Origin: Protonemura montana
Taxonomy: Eukaryota; Arthropoda; Insecta; Plecoptera; Nemouridae
Direction: 5' to 3'
Length of the DNA: 64,000 bases
Assembly (NCBI GenBank): GCA_947568835.1
Contig: OX387604.1
Coordinates: 4,320,001-4,384,000, forward strand
The notes below the pieces were generated by a model, which saw only the letters and a list, made by a program, of their open reading frames with translations, did not search any database and was not told the origin of the DNA. Numbering within the stretch: position 1 is the first letter of the stretch; each line of letters opens with the position of its first letter. Below are positions 13,025 through 24,017 of this stretch, one piece after another. The position numbers and the translations under genes were made by a program.

Positions 13025-13443
13025 CGTTGAGTGTAGGTTATAGGTAGAGAAACAATGTCAATGTTACAGTCTCTGCGTGAAGATGACCGTTAAATGACTA
13101 CCTTACCGACAAAAATGCAGAGTACCGGAACATCACGTTAAGTGGAGCCACTGTCGTCTGAATTTTAATTTGGATATTTCTCGTAGGTTAACTCGCTTTT
13201 GAGACTTTTCATGCTCAAAAAATCTCTATCAATGTTTACCTCAACGATAGATAGACATAACAATATTAAAAAGCGAGTAACCTACGATAAATATCGAAAT
13301 TAAATTATATACGACAGTGGCTCCACTTAACGTGACGTTCCGGTACTCTGCGTTTTTGTCGGTAAGGTAGTCATTTAGGGGTCATCTTCACGCAGAGACT
13401 TGAACATTGACGTTGTTTCTCTACCTATAACCTACACTCAACG
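13025..13443. mobile_element. Foldback/MITE element with long terminal inverted repeats (copy 1)
   Basis: The element begins CGTTGAGTGTAGGTTATAGG and ends with its reverse complement. The arms pair over roughly 170 bases each with few mismatches, leaving a short centre. It encodes no protein. Flanks are CTTGTAC (13018-13024) and GTTGTAC (13444-13450), a 7-bp target duplication with one difference. The corresponding array position at 10562-10568 reads GTTGTAC with no insertion, so that paralogous unit is an empty site. Confidence 0.85.
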
Positions 13444-14296
13444 GTTGTACGAGTGCTGCCTATATATGCAATCGTCCTGTCTACACATTAGGCACACATT
13501 AGGTTGAATATTTTTCCAGTCAAGCCCCCCTCTAATCCTCCACATGCTGGTTTCAGCTCCCTAGTGGAATCACCAGAAAAACCAAAAACCCTGCATGTAC
13601 CTAAGATGTTAGTTGAGGAATACATCCAGGGCTTCCAAGAAACTTATGTTTAATAACAACCAGACATTCCTTTGATGGCAAGGTGTGTGTGAAATTATGA
13701 TACTCCATGGGTCATAGTTAACCTTAGGAGCTTTTTGGAATTCCATTTATCTGGCATAATATAATTTAGCATCTCGTTATTAATTGGACGAGAGCCAGCA
13801 ACCAAATATTCTTTGAAAGGGAGCCGTTTTAATATGCCTTCATTGCGCTAAAAATGTATATTTTTTTAAATTCAATCCTAGCTATAAATCTGTTTGGTAT
13901 GCACCAAAACTGTATATATCAGGCAAAACATATTAAACTAAATCTCCAACATGCATAATTACTAATATGCAGAGTACTACGTACCATACCACAAAGTACT
14001 TACATACATAGAGTATAGAATGTTGTCGACGAATGCTGTTACTATTTTTCCTATTTTAAAGGAAAAGAAAAGTGTTTTTAGGTCAGCTTTATCTGCTACC
14101 TTATTATGGGGTTTCGTTATTTCCCATCAAGGTAGTCGATCGACTATACTCTATGCAAGTCGTTATAATAACACGAACGGGAAATTAGTTAATTACCAAC
14201 GTAGATTTTTTAGTTAAGCAGGAAAGAGTTTGAAGGCCAAAAAAGCAAGCCTGGTATCACGAGAAAAATGCAGGTTTGCTGCCATCGTGACCTCCA

Positions 14297-14321
14297 CCCC
14301 CCCCCCCCCCCCCCCCCCCCC
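14297..14321 (+). repeat. Poly-C tract (25 C)
   Basis: An uninterrupted run of cytosines within an otherwise AT-rich region. Its neighbourhood (about 14.03-14.30 kb) lacks the array modules and may be a separate insertion; nothing else was recognised there. The exact length may be affected by sequencing. Confidence 0.9.
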
Positions 14322-16950
14322 TCCCGACTGCATTAGTTATCACATTTTTTGCAGACTCTAAAAGGAAAAAGATCACGAGCCACCACTGCATTATCATAAA
14401 AGAGTGCATGATCTGATACAATCATACTCCTTAAATTTAAGATGTAGTTGTGATTTATAGATTATTTGCAATTAAAATCTCCGTGGGTTGTCTTTTACCA
14501 ATGGAGCTGTGTGGATTGCATTTAATCTCGCATCAATAGATTGAGCATCCTGACATTGTTTGAACAAGAGCTGTCTATATATGCCTTCATTCTAATAAAA
14601 ACATTATATATTATTTAATTCTTTGTTAGCTTTCATAACACTCTGTATAAAAAGTACAATATATTTAATCAAATCCTTAATAGCTATTACATATCAGCAG
14701 AGTACTACATACCTTGCAATATTATGGTTGAGTGTTACATGCAAGAAAGTTAAGTCAACAGTAGCTGTGTTTATGTAAAACAGGTCCATGCTGTCCATCC
14801 AACATGCCGAGACTTTTCCTGAAATCCAAAAATGTTGGAGTTCTTGGTTTAGATCCATATTACATGAAACAGGCATAAAAAAATCTTGAAGAAATATAAA
14901 TTCTAAATCTGAAACTGCTTCTAGCCATCACAATCTTTGTCTAGTTGAAATTACAACTGGACGTTGAGATTAATATCTAAGTATTGAAAGCAGCCACTGC
15001 AGAAATGAGTCTTTACCTGGCAGCTATCCTAAAAAATGGTTAAACTTGCAGTACAAAATATCCTGAAAAATAAATTTTGAATGCATTTGCAATGTTTCTG
15101 CAAGCTACTATAGAGCAAGCTACTATAAGATTTAAACAAAGGTGCGATCTTGTCATTAATAAATACCGAGATCTTCCAAGATGGGGAGGTGTGCATGCAA
15201 TTATGAGACTTCATAGGTGTTATCTAACAAATAAAGCTATTTAGATTGCATTTAATCTAGTATATGATTAAGACCCCAAAATTGTTCAAAAGAGATCCAG
15301 CCATACATGCTGTCATTCTGACTTAAGCATCTTATTTTCTCCACTTTCTCTAGTCCATATGTTATGCATGTATGCTCCGAGTCAGTCCAGACAATGTACT
15401 GAATATTTAATCATGTATGAAACAAATATCATTAAGTATTATCATGGTTCTACTTACGTACCTGGTTTGTAGAGAAGCTCTAGAAGCAAGTTTGTGAAGT
15501 CAAGTGGCCCCAATGTGTCGGTGAAACAAATCTGCATTGTCGATCCAATAAGGTGGGTTACAGAACTGGTTTTCCTGAAATGCAAAAAAGGGGAATGTCA
15601 TCGTTAAAAGTAACATATTAAACCCAACAGAAATAAAAAATGATGGAAGAAAAAATAATTTAAGACTTAAAACTGCTTGTTACCAACAAAGACTTTGTAT
15701 GCAAATTAAATCCTCCAAAGATTTACCATCTTTGAAGGGAGGGAAATTGCAGATAATTTAGCATCAAATTGCTGGGCTGCCTGACATGGTAATGAGCAGG
15801 AGCTTTCAATCTGTGCCCTCTATTGTAAAAAGTACACACTTTTGTGCTTTACAGTGTTCGGCTATCATGCAATTAATTAAGAAAGAAATTTCCATTATTC
15901 ACAAAGTGTCTGCAACTTAACTCTCCTGTGGGCTGCCTTCAACCAATAGTACCCTTTGGATTGCAAGTAATTTAGCAAAAAATAAAATAAGTAACTTGCC
16001 ATTTTTCAAACGGGGTACAGTCTCTATTTGCCGTCATACTGCAAGCACATCACCTCCAATGCTTTGTATGCAAAATGGAAATCTCCTGATTCTTATGGTA
16101 TCTGAAAGAAAGTTTTTTGCAATTTATTTGGCATCTGATTATCTTGCAGCCAACCATGTTTGTGAGAAGAAGCTTTAAATCAGGAAACACAGTTGACATT
16201 TCTGGTACGACATTTTTTTTGTTTTATCTCCACAATACGATAAATACATCAGTTTATGTATATTACATACGATAACATAGCATCGTAGCTGGAACCAGCA
16301 TAATCCTGATGAACAAAAGCTGAATTGATGGCAAAGTTTGTATGCAATTCCAATACTTCATCGATGCTATCGAACCAATGAAGCCATTTAAATTGCAATT
16401 AATCTGGCATAATTTTACTGAGCAACCCGACATTGTTTGAAGGGGGCTGTATATATCTATGCCATAATTCTACTATAAGCATAATATTTTTAAATTTGAT
16501 ATCAGCTTCTTGTCAGGTAGGTACCCAGGCTCCCAGACTGTTATGGCTGTTGAAGGATGTCCTTTGAATCAGTGCTTTCTATTGTCAAAGCTACCAATTT
16601 TTGTGTTCAGAAGTGCTTTATGAACACTGTTATAATGGGTTGCAATCATGCTCCTAATACATATAAGTACATATGATAAGACATAGTGATTCAGAGCTAT
16701 GGTTGGATGTTGAAAGTGTTTACGGTTTTGTTCCGTATTGCTCTGGTTTCGGTGTTTAAAAAAGCTTCAAGGCTGCCCCCACAAATCCACAAAGAATAAA
16801 ACCGTACCACATTAAGTAAACAAAGGTATGCCCATAATTCAAGATGTGTTTGCAATTTTAATCTCCTTTGAGTTGTCTTTAACCAATGGAGCCTAATGAT
16901 TGCAATTAGTCTAGCATAAAAATAGATAAGCATCCCGACATTGGTTGTAC

Positions 16951-17371
16951 CGTTGAGTGTAGGTTATAGGTAGAGAAACAACGTCAATATTACAGTCTCT
17001 GCCTGAAGATGACCGTTAAATGACTACCTTACCGACAAAAATGCAGAGTACCGGAACATCACGTTAAGTGGAGCCACTGTCGTCTGAATTTTAATTTCGA
17101 AATTTCTCGTAGGTTAACTCACTTTTGAGACTTTTCATGCTCAAAAAATCTCTATCAATGTTTACCTCAACAATAGATATAGACATAACGATATTAAAAA
17201 GCGAGTAACCTACGATAAATATCTAAATTAAATTTAACAAGACAGTGGCTCCACTTAACGTGACGTTCTCGTACTCTGCATTTTTGTCGGTAAGGTAGTC
17301 ATTTAAAGGTCATCTTCACGCAGAGACTGTAACATTGACGTTTTTTCTCTACCTATAAACTACACTCAACG
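16951..17371. mobile_element. Foldback/MITE element (copy 2)
   Basis: This is nearly identical in structure to the element at 13025-13443 and lies in the same array context. A perfect 7-bp target duplication GTTGTAC sits at 16944-16950 and 17372-17378. Because the flanks for hundreds of bases on both sides also match the 12.6-13.9 kb block, this copy most likely arose by duplication of the host block. The transposase family is not identifiable from the ends alone. Confidence 0.85.
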
Positions 17372-18249
17372 GTTGTACGAGTGCTGCCTAAATATGCCAT
17401 CGTCCTGCCCACACATTAGGCACACATTACGTCGAATATTTTTCCAGTCAAGCCCCCCTCTCATCCTCTACATGCTGGTTTCAGCTCCCTAGTGGAATCA
17501 CTGAAAAACCAAAAACCCTGTATGTACCTAAGATGTTAGTTGAGGAATACATCCATTCTTTCCATTTCTACATATCATTCTTGGAGGGCTTCCAAGAAAC
17601 TTATGTTTAATAACAACCAGACATTCCTTTGATGGCAAGGTGTGTGTGAAATTATGATACTTCATGGGTAATAGTAAACCTTAGGAGCATTTAGGAATTC
17701 CATTTATCTGGCATAATATAATTTAGCTTCTCGTTATTAATTGGACGAGAGCCGATCATATTTGCCCTCGTTGTGCTTAGAGGAGCTTTTTTTCTATGAC
17801 ATGTCCTTCATGTGTCAGGTACGTAGGTACCAAGTTTGTGTAGTCAACGTTCTATATATTAAACTTAATGTTTAACAAGATACTTACTTATTTGCAGTTA
17901 AAGCTTGTAAAGGAATGTTTGAAGAGAGTTGGTGAAGTCGACACATTCCATTTTGAAGTGATTGGCGTTATCCACTGAATTAGCTAGGAAACAGGAATTA
18001 TTTTTATGTTAGGGCGAGCTATTAGGAGAAGGTTTAGTGATATCTGAGTTACGATCCTTATACATATAGATATGCTCATGATTTGAGTTGTGGATGCAAC
18101 GGTAATCTCTATTAGGTTACTTGGATTGGAATTAATAGGGCATAAAATTAAACAAGCAACCTGACATTGTAAACATATCCAAGAAATGATTTTGGTAGAT
18201 ATGTCGATTTAAGATTGTTGGCAATTGTTTTGCTAAAATCCCGGGTTAC

Positions 18250-18350
18250 CAACTGAGGTCCTGAGTTTGTATCCCAGTTCAGTTGCATATTTTTCTAGTC
18301 TAGCTCCCTTTCTGTACTTCTTTGTTACTATTTCAACTTCATAAAACATT
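18250..18350 (+). repeat. Degenerate SINE fragment
   Basis: The stretch includes AACTGAGGTCCTGAGTTTGT, then a TCCCAGTTCAGTTGCATATT-like region and a TCTAGCTCCCTTTCTGTACT-like region, in the same order as the head and body of the tRNA-derived SINE at 11.09 and 25.0 kb. It is strongly diverged and lies just past the right edge of the array. Confidence 0.45.
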
Positions 18351-18641
18351 TTAATTTTAAGATGAAAGATTGAACCGATACATCCAAATAGCAAATTCCG
18401 TTGCTTTTCTGAACAGACAAGGGGCTTAAAATTTCTAAAAAGGTCTAAAAAACTGTAGAAACACATAGAAAATGCATTCTTAAATTTGCCTAAAATTGCC
18501 CCCTGTTGTTTGGAAGCATTAACCACCCACTTTCAAAACGTAAATTTCTAGAGTTTAACAACCATAACGAACAGAACAATAACAGAAACACACCAGAACC
18601 ATAACATAGAAAAATAAAGACCGTGGATCAGGATGTCCCAA

Positions 18642-19019
18642 GTGTCCCAAGTGCTTGCGGTACTAGTCAGTTCCCGATAAGATTTATGACCTTCAAAAAC
18701 GGTGCCGACCGGACCTCGTAACTCTGTTTTCATGCACAACGTCCACCTTCGCGACACGGAGGCGACGTTGGCGTCAACGGCTCCATATCGGGAGGGTAGG
18801 AGTCAAGTATTGAAACACAGTTCCATGGTCGAATCCATATCAGGAGGGTGGGGTCAAGTATCGTAACAAAGATCCAGGGTCGGCGCCGTCGACACCGACG
18901 TCGCCTCCATGCTGTGCGAGTGGACGTTGTGCATGAAAACAGAGTTCCAAGGTCGGCGCTATTGTTGACGGTCACAAATCTTATAGGGAACCGGCTAGTA
19001 CGGCAAGCACTTGAGACAC
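18642..19019. repeat. Long imperfect inverted repeat with GC-rich centre
   Basis: The left arm (about 18642-18772) and right arm (about 18889-19019) are reverse complements with scattered mismatches; they share CTCTGTTTTCATGCACAACG and the outer CAAGTGCTTG segment. The centre holds two ~50-bp direct repeats beginning TCCATATC. It is more GC-rich than the surroundings and codes for nothing recognisable. The shape fits a foldback transposon, but no target duplication was found. Confidence 0.7.
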
Positions 19020-19215
19020 GAAATTTTGTGCAAATAGCATTCCGGCAACTTCGATACACAAAAATTATGAAATTTGAAAACAAAACTCAAAATTTCTGTG
19101 TGAATAGCTTTCTGACGTTTTCGATACATGAACATTTTTGTAAATTTTTGTGCAAAAGAGCTCCCAGACTGGCTTTTTCATGATTGCATAAGTTTTGAAA
19201 ATTTTGTGCCAATAG
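19020..19215 (+). repeat. Diverged ~60-70-bp tandem repeat
   Basis: Successive segments begin AAATTTTGTGCAAATAGC, AAATTTCTGTGTGAATAGC, TTTTTGTGCAAAAGAGC and AAATTTTGTGCCAATAGG, each followed by a related stretch (for example CTTCGATACA and TTTCGATACA). About three and a half decayed copies adjoin the inverted repeat on its right side. Confidence 0.5.
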
Positions 19216-19642
19216 GCCCGGCCTAACATAGAAGGTGTACAAATGAAGAAAAAAATGTTGTCAAAAAGTTTAAAGATGGTCAAAATGCATGGACTTGATT
19301 TTTTGCAGAAAGTACACTGATAAACAGGTGTATTAATAAAATTAGAAGATAGCAGATAGATCTTCCACAAAAATCTCCACTTGCAGAAACCTGCACGAAA
19401 ATGTTCCAGTTGGCTTACGTTTGCTAGTTAGCGCTTGCATCACACCGTTGCCCGATGACTCCATCCTTGCACCGGAATTAGCCAGTCTCCCTATCGCAGC
19501 CTGGCGCCGGTGAGCCGGTCAAGTAGCACTTGCACCTTCGGCACTCCCCGTCCGGCACAGATTGAAAGTGGACTTCCTTGGGGAATAAAAAACCAATAAA
19601 TTAGAAAATATGCTCTAGAAGTGAGGCAAAAGGAATAACAAT

Positions 19643-19798
19643 ATGGGCAGCTTTTTGGATTGTAAGAAACTCAACTTTCCAGACTTCGACGCCTTTGTTT
19701 ATCACAAGTTAGATTCAGAAAACATCACATCGGACCTCCTCCGATTTCACAATTTCACCAAACAAAAGCCCATCTTCTCCCTTTTCTTGTTGTTTTAA
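19643..19798 (+). CDS. Short plus-strand ORF (51 aa), possibly retroelement-derived
   Basis: ATG at 19643 opens a 51-codon frame containing NFPDFDAFVYHKLDSENI, with ordinary amino-acid composition. I do not recognise it. About 150 bp upstream there is a TGGCGCC sequence like a retrotransposon primer-binding site, so this may be the start of a retroelement protein now cut short. It points opposite to the gag remnant at 20.1-21.6 kb, which argues against one intact element. It could also be chance. Confidence 0.25.
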   Translation: MGSFLDCKKLNFPDFDAFVYHKLDSENITSDLLRFHNFTKQKPIFSLFLLF

Positions 19799-20149
19799 CT
19801 GCCACTTGGCTTATGGTTGCACTTAAGAACTTCAGGGTCAATAATTATTGCTAAATTTCGACCATCCTGATTACATTGATCGTCCTCGATCACTTAATTA
19901 AAATATTCCACAATAACAAAAGCCACAATAAATGGTTCTCTTGGGAATCCTTTCCTGTTTCTAGATTTATTTATCGACGACTGTCTTGAGGTTGGTCTCA
20001 TCATCTTCTACATCAAACAAGCCAGATTCGTCTTCATTTTCTTCAGGGCACTTTCAGCTTTTCAGTTGAGAAAAAAATGTGCTATTATCACGTAAAAGTG
20101 ACAGCCCGACTCACCAGCTAATTGACTTACTTGATAAGTAGTATTTTTG

Positions 20150-21590
20150 TAACCTCTAACGGTCTTCGGTACTTGGGTTGCGATTTTGTCGGTTTTCCAG
20201 TTTGCATTGGCGCTTCAAATCTTGGTCCAATTATTTTCTTTTGATCAATGGCAGCCTTTATTTTCTGCTGTTCTTCTACTCATGTCCGAGCTTCTTCTCG
20301 TAACTCCACAGGGTCGTTCCACTACGTTTCCTCCTGCACAATGAGTTCCCTGAGCGCGCTGTCGTTAAAATGGGGTACATATCCGTATAATAATTGGAAT
20401 AGTTTCCTTGTCGTCTTTTATGAATGGTATTGTTTAGATCTCGCTAATCTCTTTAGTTTTCTTGTAGTACAGCTCTACAGCCCCAGCAGCGATAATCTTC
20501 TGGATCAGCACTCCTTCTGTTGAAGATTGTCTGCCTGGCCCCCATGTTGACCGTAGAGCAGTCTCGTTTAATACGATTTTGTTGCCACAGCTGTAACAAA
20601 CCGATTTGCCTGTTGCATGACGTCTTGCTTCCTTGCGCTCTCGTGACAGTTGACCATTCCTGCCACAAGTGTAACATTTCATGGTTGTTCAAGGGGTGGC
20701 ACTTGATTCACGAACAGTCAGTTCTATCTCTGTCGACGGAATCGCTTCAATTTTCATTTACGGTGGGTTTTCTCTTAAATTTTTCGTATCCGTTCTCTGT
20801 GTTGACCTCAGCGTTCAATTAAACCGTTCTGCCCTTTTTGAGTCGACTGACTCAAAACTTCAGATGTTACACAGTATCTCATCCATTTCAGTATGGGTGT
20901 GCGTCGTCAGATGGTATGCCAAAGCACGGGATGACAACCCATTCACCACAAGCTGTTTTTTCTCAGCAAAGGATAATCTTATACCTTGGCACATCAAAAC
21001 CTTACCGTGAAAATAACTTTGCGTATTCTCACCCTTTCCTAGACTACGCTCTTAAGCTCCAGTCCAACACTTCAAACGATTGTTGGTTCCAACGAAACTC
21101 TTCCTAAATTGTGAGACAGAATTCTTCCAAATCACTTAAGTTTTGGGCACTACACCAGTTCATTGCAGCATCCTTGAGGTGTCCACAAGCACTTTGAAAT
21201 CTGAATGCCTCAGGCCATTTCTGTAGAACTGCCGTTGATTGAAATACACACTGCCACGTTTTAGCCTTCCAGCTGCCGTCCGGAACGTCAAAATTTGGGA
21301 TGTGTTGAGTCAAATCTGGCATCACATGGTACTTTTCAATACTTAGACTTCTGAGAAGTAGTTACCTACTTGGTCATCTTATTGATAAGTATTAACAATC
21401 ATTCCTCCCGTTGGTTTTGGCGTCGTGCCTCTGCCTCTTCCCGTTGCCTATTCTCTTCGAACACAAACCTCAAAAAATCGCTGGTTGATAAAGGCTGGTC
21501 AATAGTATTGTGCATCGATCCTTTATCTTCATGGAACTCTTCTGTTCCCGATGCTTTTCGCTTCGATATCATCTTTCCTTGACCTCGCAT
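20150..21590 (-). pseudogene. Decayed Ty3/gypsy-type gag remnant
   Basis: Minus-strand reading frames in order: a charged N-terminal piece (21590-21399, ending in a Glu/Arg/Gln-rich run); a capsid-like piece (21325-21104) with HIPNFDVPDGSWKAKTWQ and HLKDAAMNW, typical of gypsy gag; a further piece near 21010-20870 with KKQLVVNGLSSRALAYHL; and a zinc-knuckle-like piece (20682-20434) with CYTCGRNGQLSRER, in which the final cysteine of the CCHC motif is missing. The pieces lie in different frames separated by stops, so the gene is dead. A short frame near 20350-20170 may be its tail. No protease, reverse transcriptase or LTR pair was seen. Confidence 0.6.
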
Positions 21591-21609
21591 GTATTTGATG
21601 TTAGGCAGG

Positions 21610-22790
21610 TTCCCAGAATGATCACAGACATGGGATGTGTGTGGAGGGGGGAGAGCGGGGAGCAGCCTGCCTGTCCCTGTTTGATATTAACATGGCATGA
21701 TATGGTATGAAAGTATTGTATATTGGACAGCTATATGAGAGGAATGTGACTGTGAAAGAAAAAGAGCAAGTTGACGCTTTCCCGACAACTTGTTGATGTT
21801 TAATTTGATTCACCGAGTTCCATAATATTTTCCCTTCAGCGCGCAAAGCATGGCTTCCTTAACTTCATGACTTCTCAGAAATTGCCTTTTTCTAAAGCTT
21901 AATACTTTTCCATGTTTGCAAAACAATGCCTCGCACAAGCTTATGGCTTCTCAGATATAAGGTTTGATTTTTATTCACTGATAGGATACACAAAGGCTTC
22001 TCACTAACAAAAGGGCGGTAGGTCGCATATTGCAGTGTTCATTGAATGCATGCAAGAGCCCTGAAAAGGTTGAGACAAAAATTACAAAAATATATTATCA
22101 TGCCCAAACCTTAAACTTCCAAGTGGTAGAAACGTTCGTAGGAGTTTCGTGTTTTGCAAAATCCTGGCAAGATGGTAATTACCGCTGTAAAGTAGAGTCG
22201 ATGTAATTTGATTCGTATTCAGTGAATGAATGCACGATCACAAAGAGGTCTAATGGCGTCCCCAAGCCGGGAAGGACGGAAGGAGTCTTCAGCAGGGACG
22301 CCATGTGAAGGTCGCTGTGATTGGCAGATGGAAACGTCAGCTCCTGTGCATATAGCATTTTCAGCAAAAACCGTCAAGAAAATGGCCGACACACATTCTC
22401 TTTGTCTATTAGCTGGTATAGACGAATGTTGTTAGAAGGCTATGAGTGGGTCATGTTGGTTGATGGTTCTTATACTGAAAATACTGTATGAGCCAAGGTC
22501 AGCCAATCAGCAACGCTCGAGGCAACGCGCTGCTTACGTCAATTTTCAAATGTGACGGATGTGGCAGGAATATTAAATTCTGAATGAAAATGTAGATCGT
22601 TGTGATAAGAGACATTATCTATCGAATAGGCTTGCGCCTACAAAACAAATTTTTCATGCTGACATGGCTTTTTTAATTTAATGTAGAAGTGTTAACTTGG
22701 CAAATATCTTTTTTTCACCATTTGTTGTAGGTTATGGTTTATGCCACGGATGGTTTATGCACAGTTCGTAGTTGACGCAGCGCTGTAAAT
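21610..22790. other. Non-coding stretch, no gene recognised
   Basis: No domain was recognised on either strand. A small inverted repeat, ATGGCGTCCC at about 22253 and GGGACGCCAT at about 22298, flanks a 35-bp loop inside a 69-codon plus-strand frame that I could not assign. The rest is AT-rich. Confidence 0.5.
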
Positions 22791-23495
22791 AGCATTGAAT
22801 TCGCCTGTTTTAGTTTGATGCAGACTCGCACGAAGTATAGATGGAGTTTGTCCAACACAGATTACAGCTGGGCTTCTAGAAACTGTGGCCTGTTGAGGAC
22901 TTATTAATGGCGGCCTTGTCTGGGTAGAGCGCCAGCCGAGAGCCCAATAACTCCGTCCACACGTTGTTAGTGTACAGGCTGTACAGAACTAGGCTGAATA
23001 AGGCCTCCCTGCAGCACACCTGCAGCGATTGCCCCATGACCTAATACAACTTCTTTACGGGCAACGAAGAAATGCCTGTCTCGCAGATGGCTGGCCCGAA
23101 GAATAATGATGCTACGATTAATGTTTAGGGTCTGTTCAAGTGCCTCTGTGCCCGATGCGATCGAATACCCTGGCAATTTCCTTGGCAGAGGACTCCTGTC
23201 AGCTATTTGCTGTGAAGTCCATTCTGGATTGCTTTTGTCACGCATGTCACACAGCATTTGGCTGGTAGACTAGCTTTGCTTTGAGGCTAAACTGATGCAG
23301 TACTTGGATATCTGTGACGATTTGTTGCTGAAGTGGTGTGAGGATTTTGTGATTGTTGGTAATTGATATGTGTGTGGTGTCAGAGATATCTGGATGGGTC
23401 GTGGGTTTCCCTGCTTCGGGAAAACAATCGCCTTGGTGGCATTCCACAAGGATGGAATGTGCTGGAAGTGTTGACCTGTGTTAATGGTTTTGATA
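22790..23495 (-). pseudogene. Jockey-like LINE reverse transcriptase fragment
   Basis: On the minus strand successive frames give fragments of a non-LTR reverse transcriptase: IPSLWNATKAIVFPKQGNPR (finger region), then near 23030-22915 a segment ending LYSLYTNNV..GSRLALYPD. This corresponds to the catalytic FSLYTND..LALYADD block, with the second catalytic aspartate pair lost. Next comes LDKLHLYFV..IKLKQA, the region after the active site. Frameshifts and stops break it. The LALY-DD form is typical of the Jockey/RTE-related branches. The 5' end abuts an oppositely oriented LINE tail at about 23,495. Confidence 0.65.
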
Positions 23496-23787
23496 GGGTC
23501 CAGAACAGCAGTCTTCTTGAGCTCAAGCGCTTCAGAGCAACTCTGAAGGCCTACCTCATAGAAAAATGTTTTTATAGTACAAAAGAACTGTTTTATGTAA
23601 AATGATACGACTGTGATATACCATTGCTATTGAATTTATTGTACATATTTATTGACTTGTGATATTGTGATACCATGGGTATTTTATCTCGATTGTACAT
23701 CCATTTATGTAACACCTTGACTTGCCAAAAACCAAGGAATTGGTATCTTGGAAAAAATAAGTTAAATAAAAAAAAAAAAAAAAAAAA
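23495..23787 (+). mobile_element. 3' end of a second LINE with poly-A tail
   Basis: A plus-strand frame up to the stop at 23605 contains LKRFRATLKAYLIEKCFYS, resembling the extreme C-terminus of CR1/Jockey-type ORF2 proteins. A ~160-bp 3' untranslated segment follows, ending in a run of about 19 A at 23769-23787. It is 5'-truncated and directly abuts the minus-strand Jockey-like fragment. Confidence 0.6.
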
Positions 23788-23966
23788 TGACAGCTTGGCT
23801 AGGAATGCCGTTAAACAAGGGACCTTTCGGAAGTTAGTTCCACCATTTAGAGCCGCGATCTCAGTTATGGTAATTGGAACGATGCTGTTTTCCACTGAGG
23901 CTTGTCTGTCAAGAAATAAGTAGACTCTGTTCACTATGGCGTTCGAGCAGTAGCGTAGCCAGGGGG

Positions 23967-24017
23967 TTTTTGTACTTGAAGCGCCCGCCCCCCGGGCAGG
24001 CACTTCAAGTACAAAAA
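23967..24017. repeat. 15-bp perfect hairpin with G/C-rich loop
   Basis: TTTTTGTACTTGAAG at 23967-23981 is mirrored by CTTCAAGTACAAAAA at 24003-24017. The 21-base loop itself can pair GCCCG with CGGGC. The preceding AGTAGCGTAGCCAGGGGG resembles a DNA-transposon end. From here to about 24.98 kb nothing else was recognised. Confidence 0.7.

Larger units (their letters stand above)
1..18150 (+). repeat. Satellite-like array with at least 32 same-orientation copies of a ~110-bp module
   Basis: The recurring module runs roughly ACCAATGAAGCC, then GATTGCAATTAATCTGGCAT, then a TTAAGCAACCCGACATTG segment, then a TTTGCC/TCTGC segment. Cores lie near 96, 480, 1160, 1863, 2343, 2697, 3558, 4028, 4384, 5236, 5681, 5881, 6085, 7237, 7949, 8395, 9427, 10068, 10519, 10860, 11455, 12274, 12727, 12973, 13742, 14516, 15248, 15961, 16392, 16900, 17699 and 18129. 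All are on the plus strand. Between modules other shared segments recur, such as the one around GAAACAAATCTGCATTGTC. Spacing is irregular (about 200 to 1,150 bp), so this is a decayed tandem array with internal duplications and deletions. No core was seen to the right of 18.15 kb. The array probably continues past the left edge. No host gene was found in it; short ORFs here are not conserved between copies. Confidence 0.85.

Noticed and set aside
1-18150. CRISPR array
   Set aside because: Repeats are long, diverged and irregularly spaced, in a eukaryotic intergenic context with no cas genes.
22226-22435. 69-codon plus-strand ORF as a small gene
   Set aside because: No recognisable domain; it coincides with a small inverted repeat and is open on both strands.
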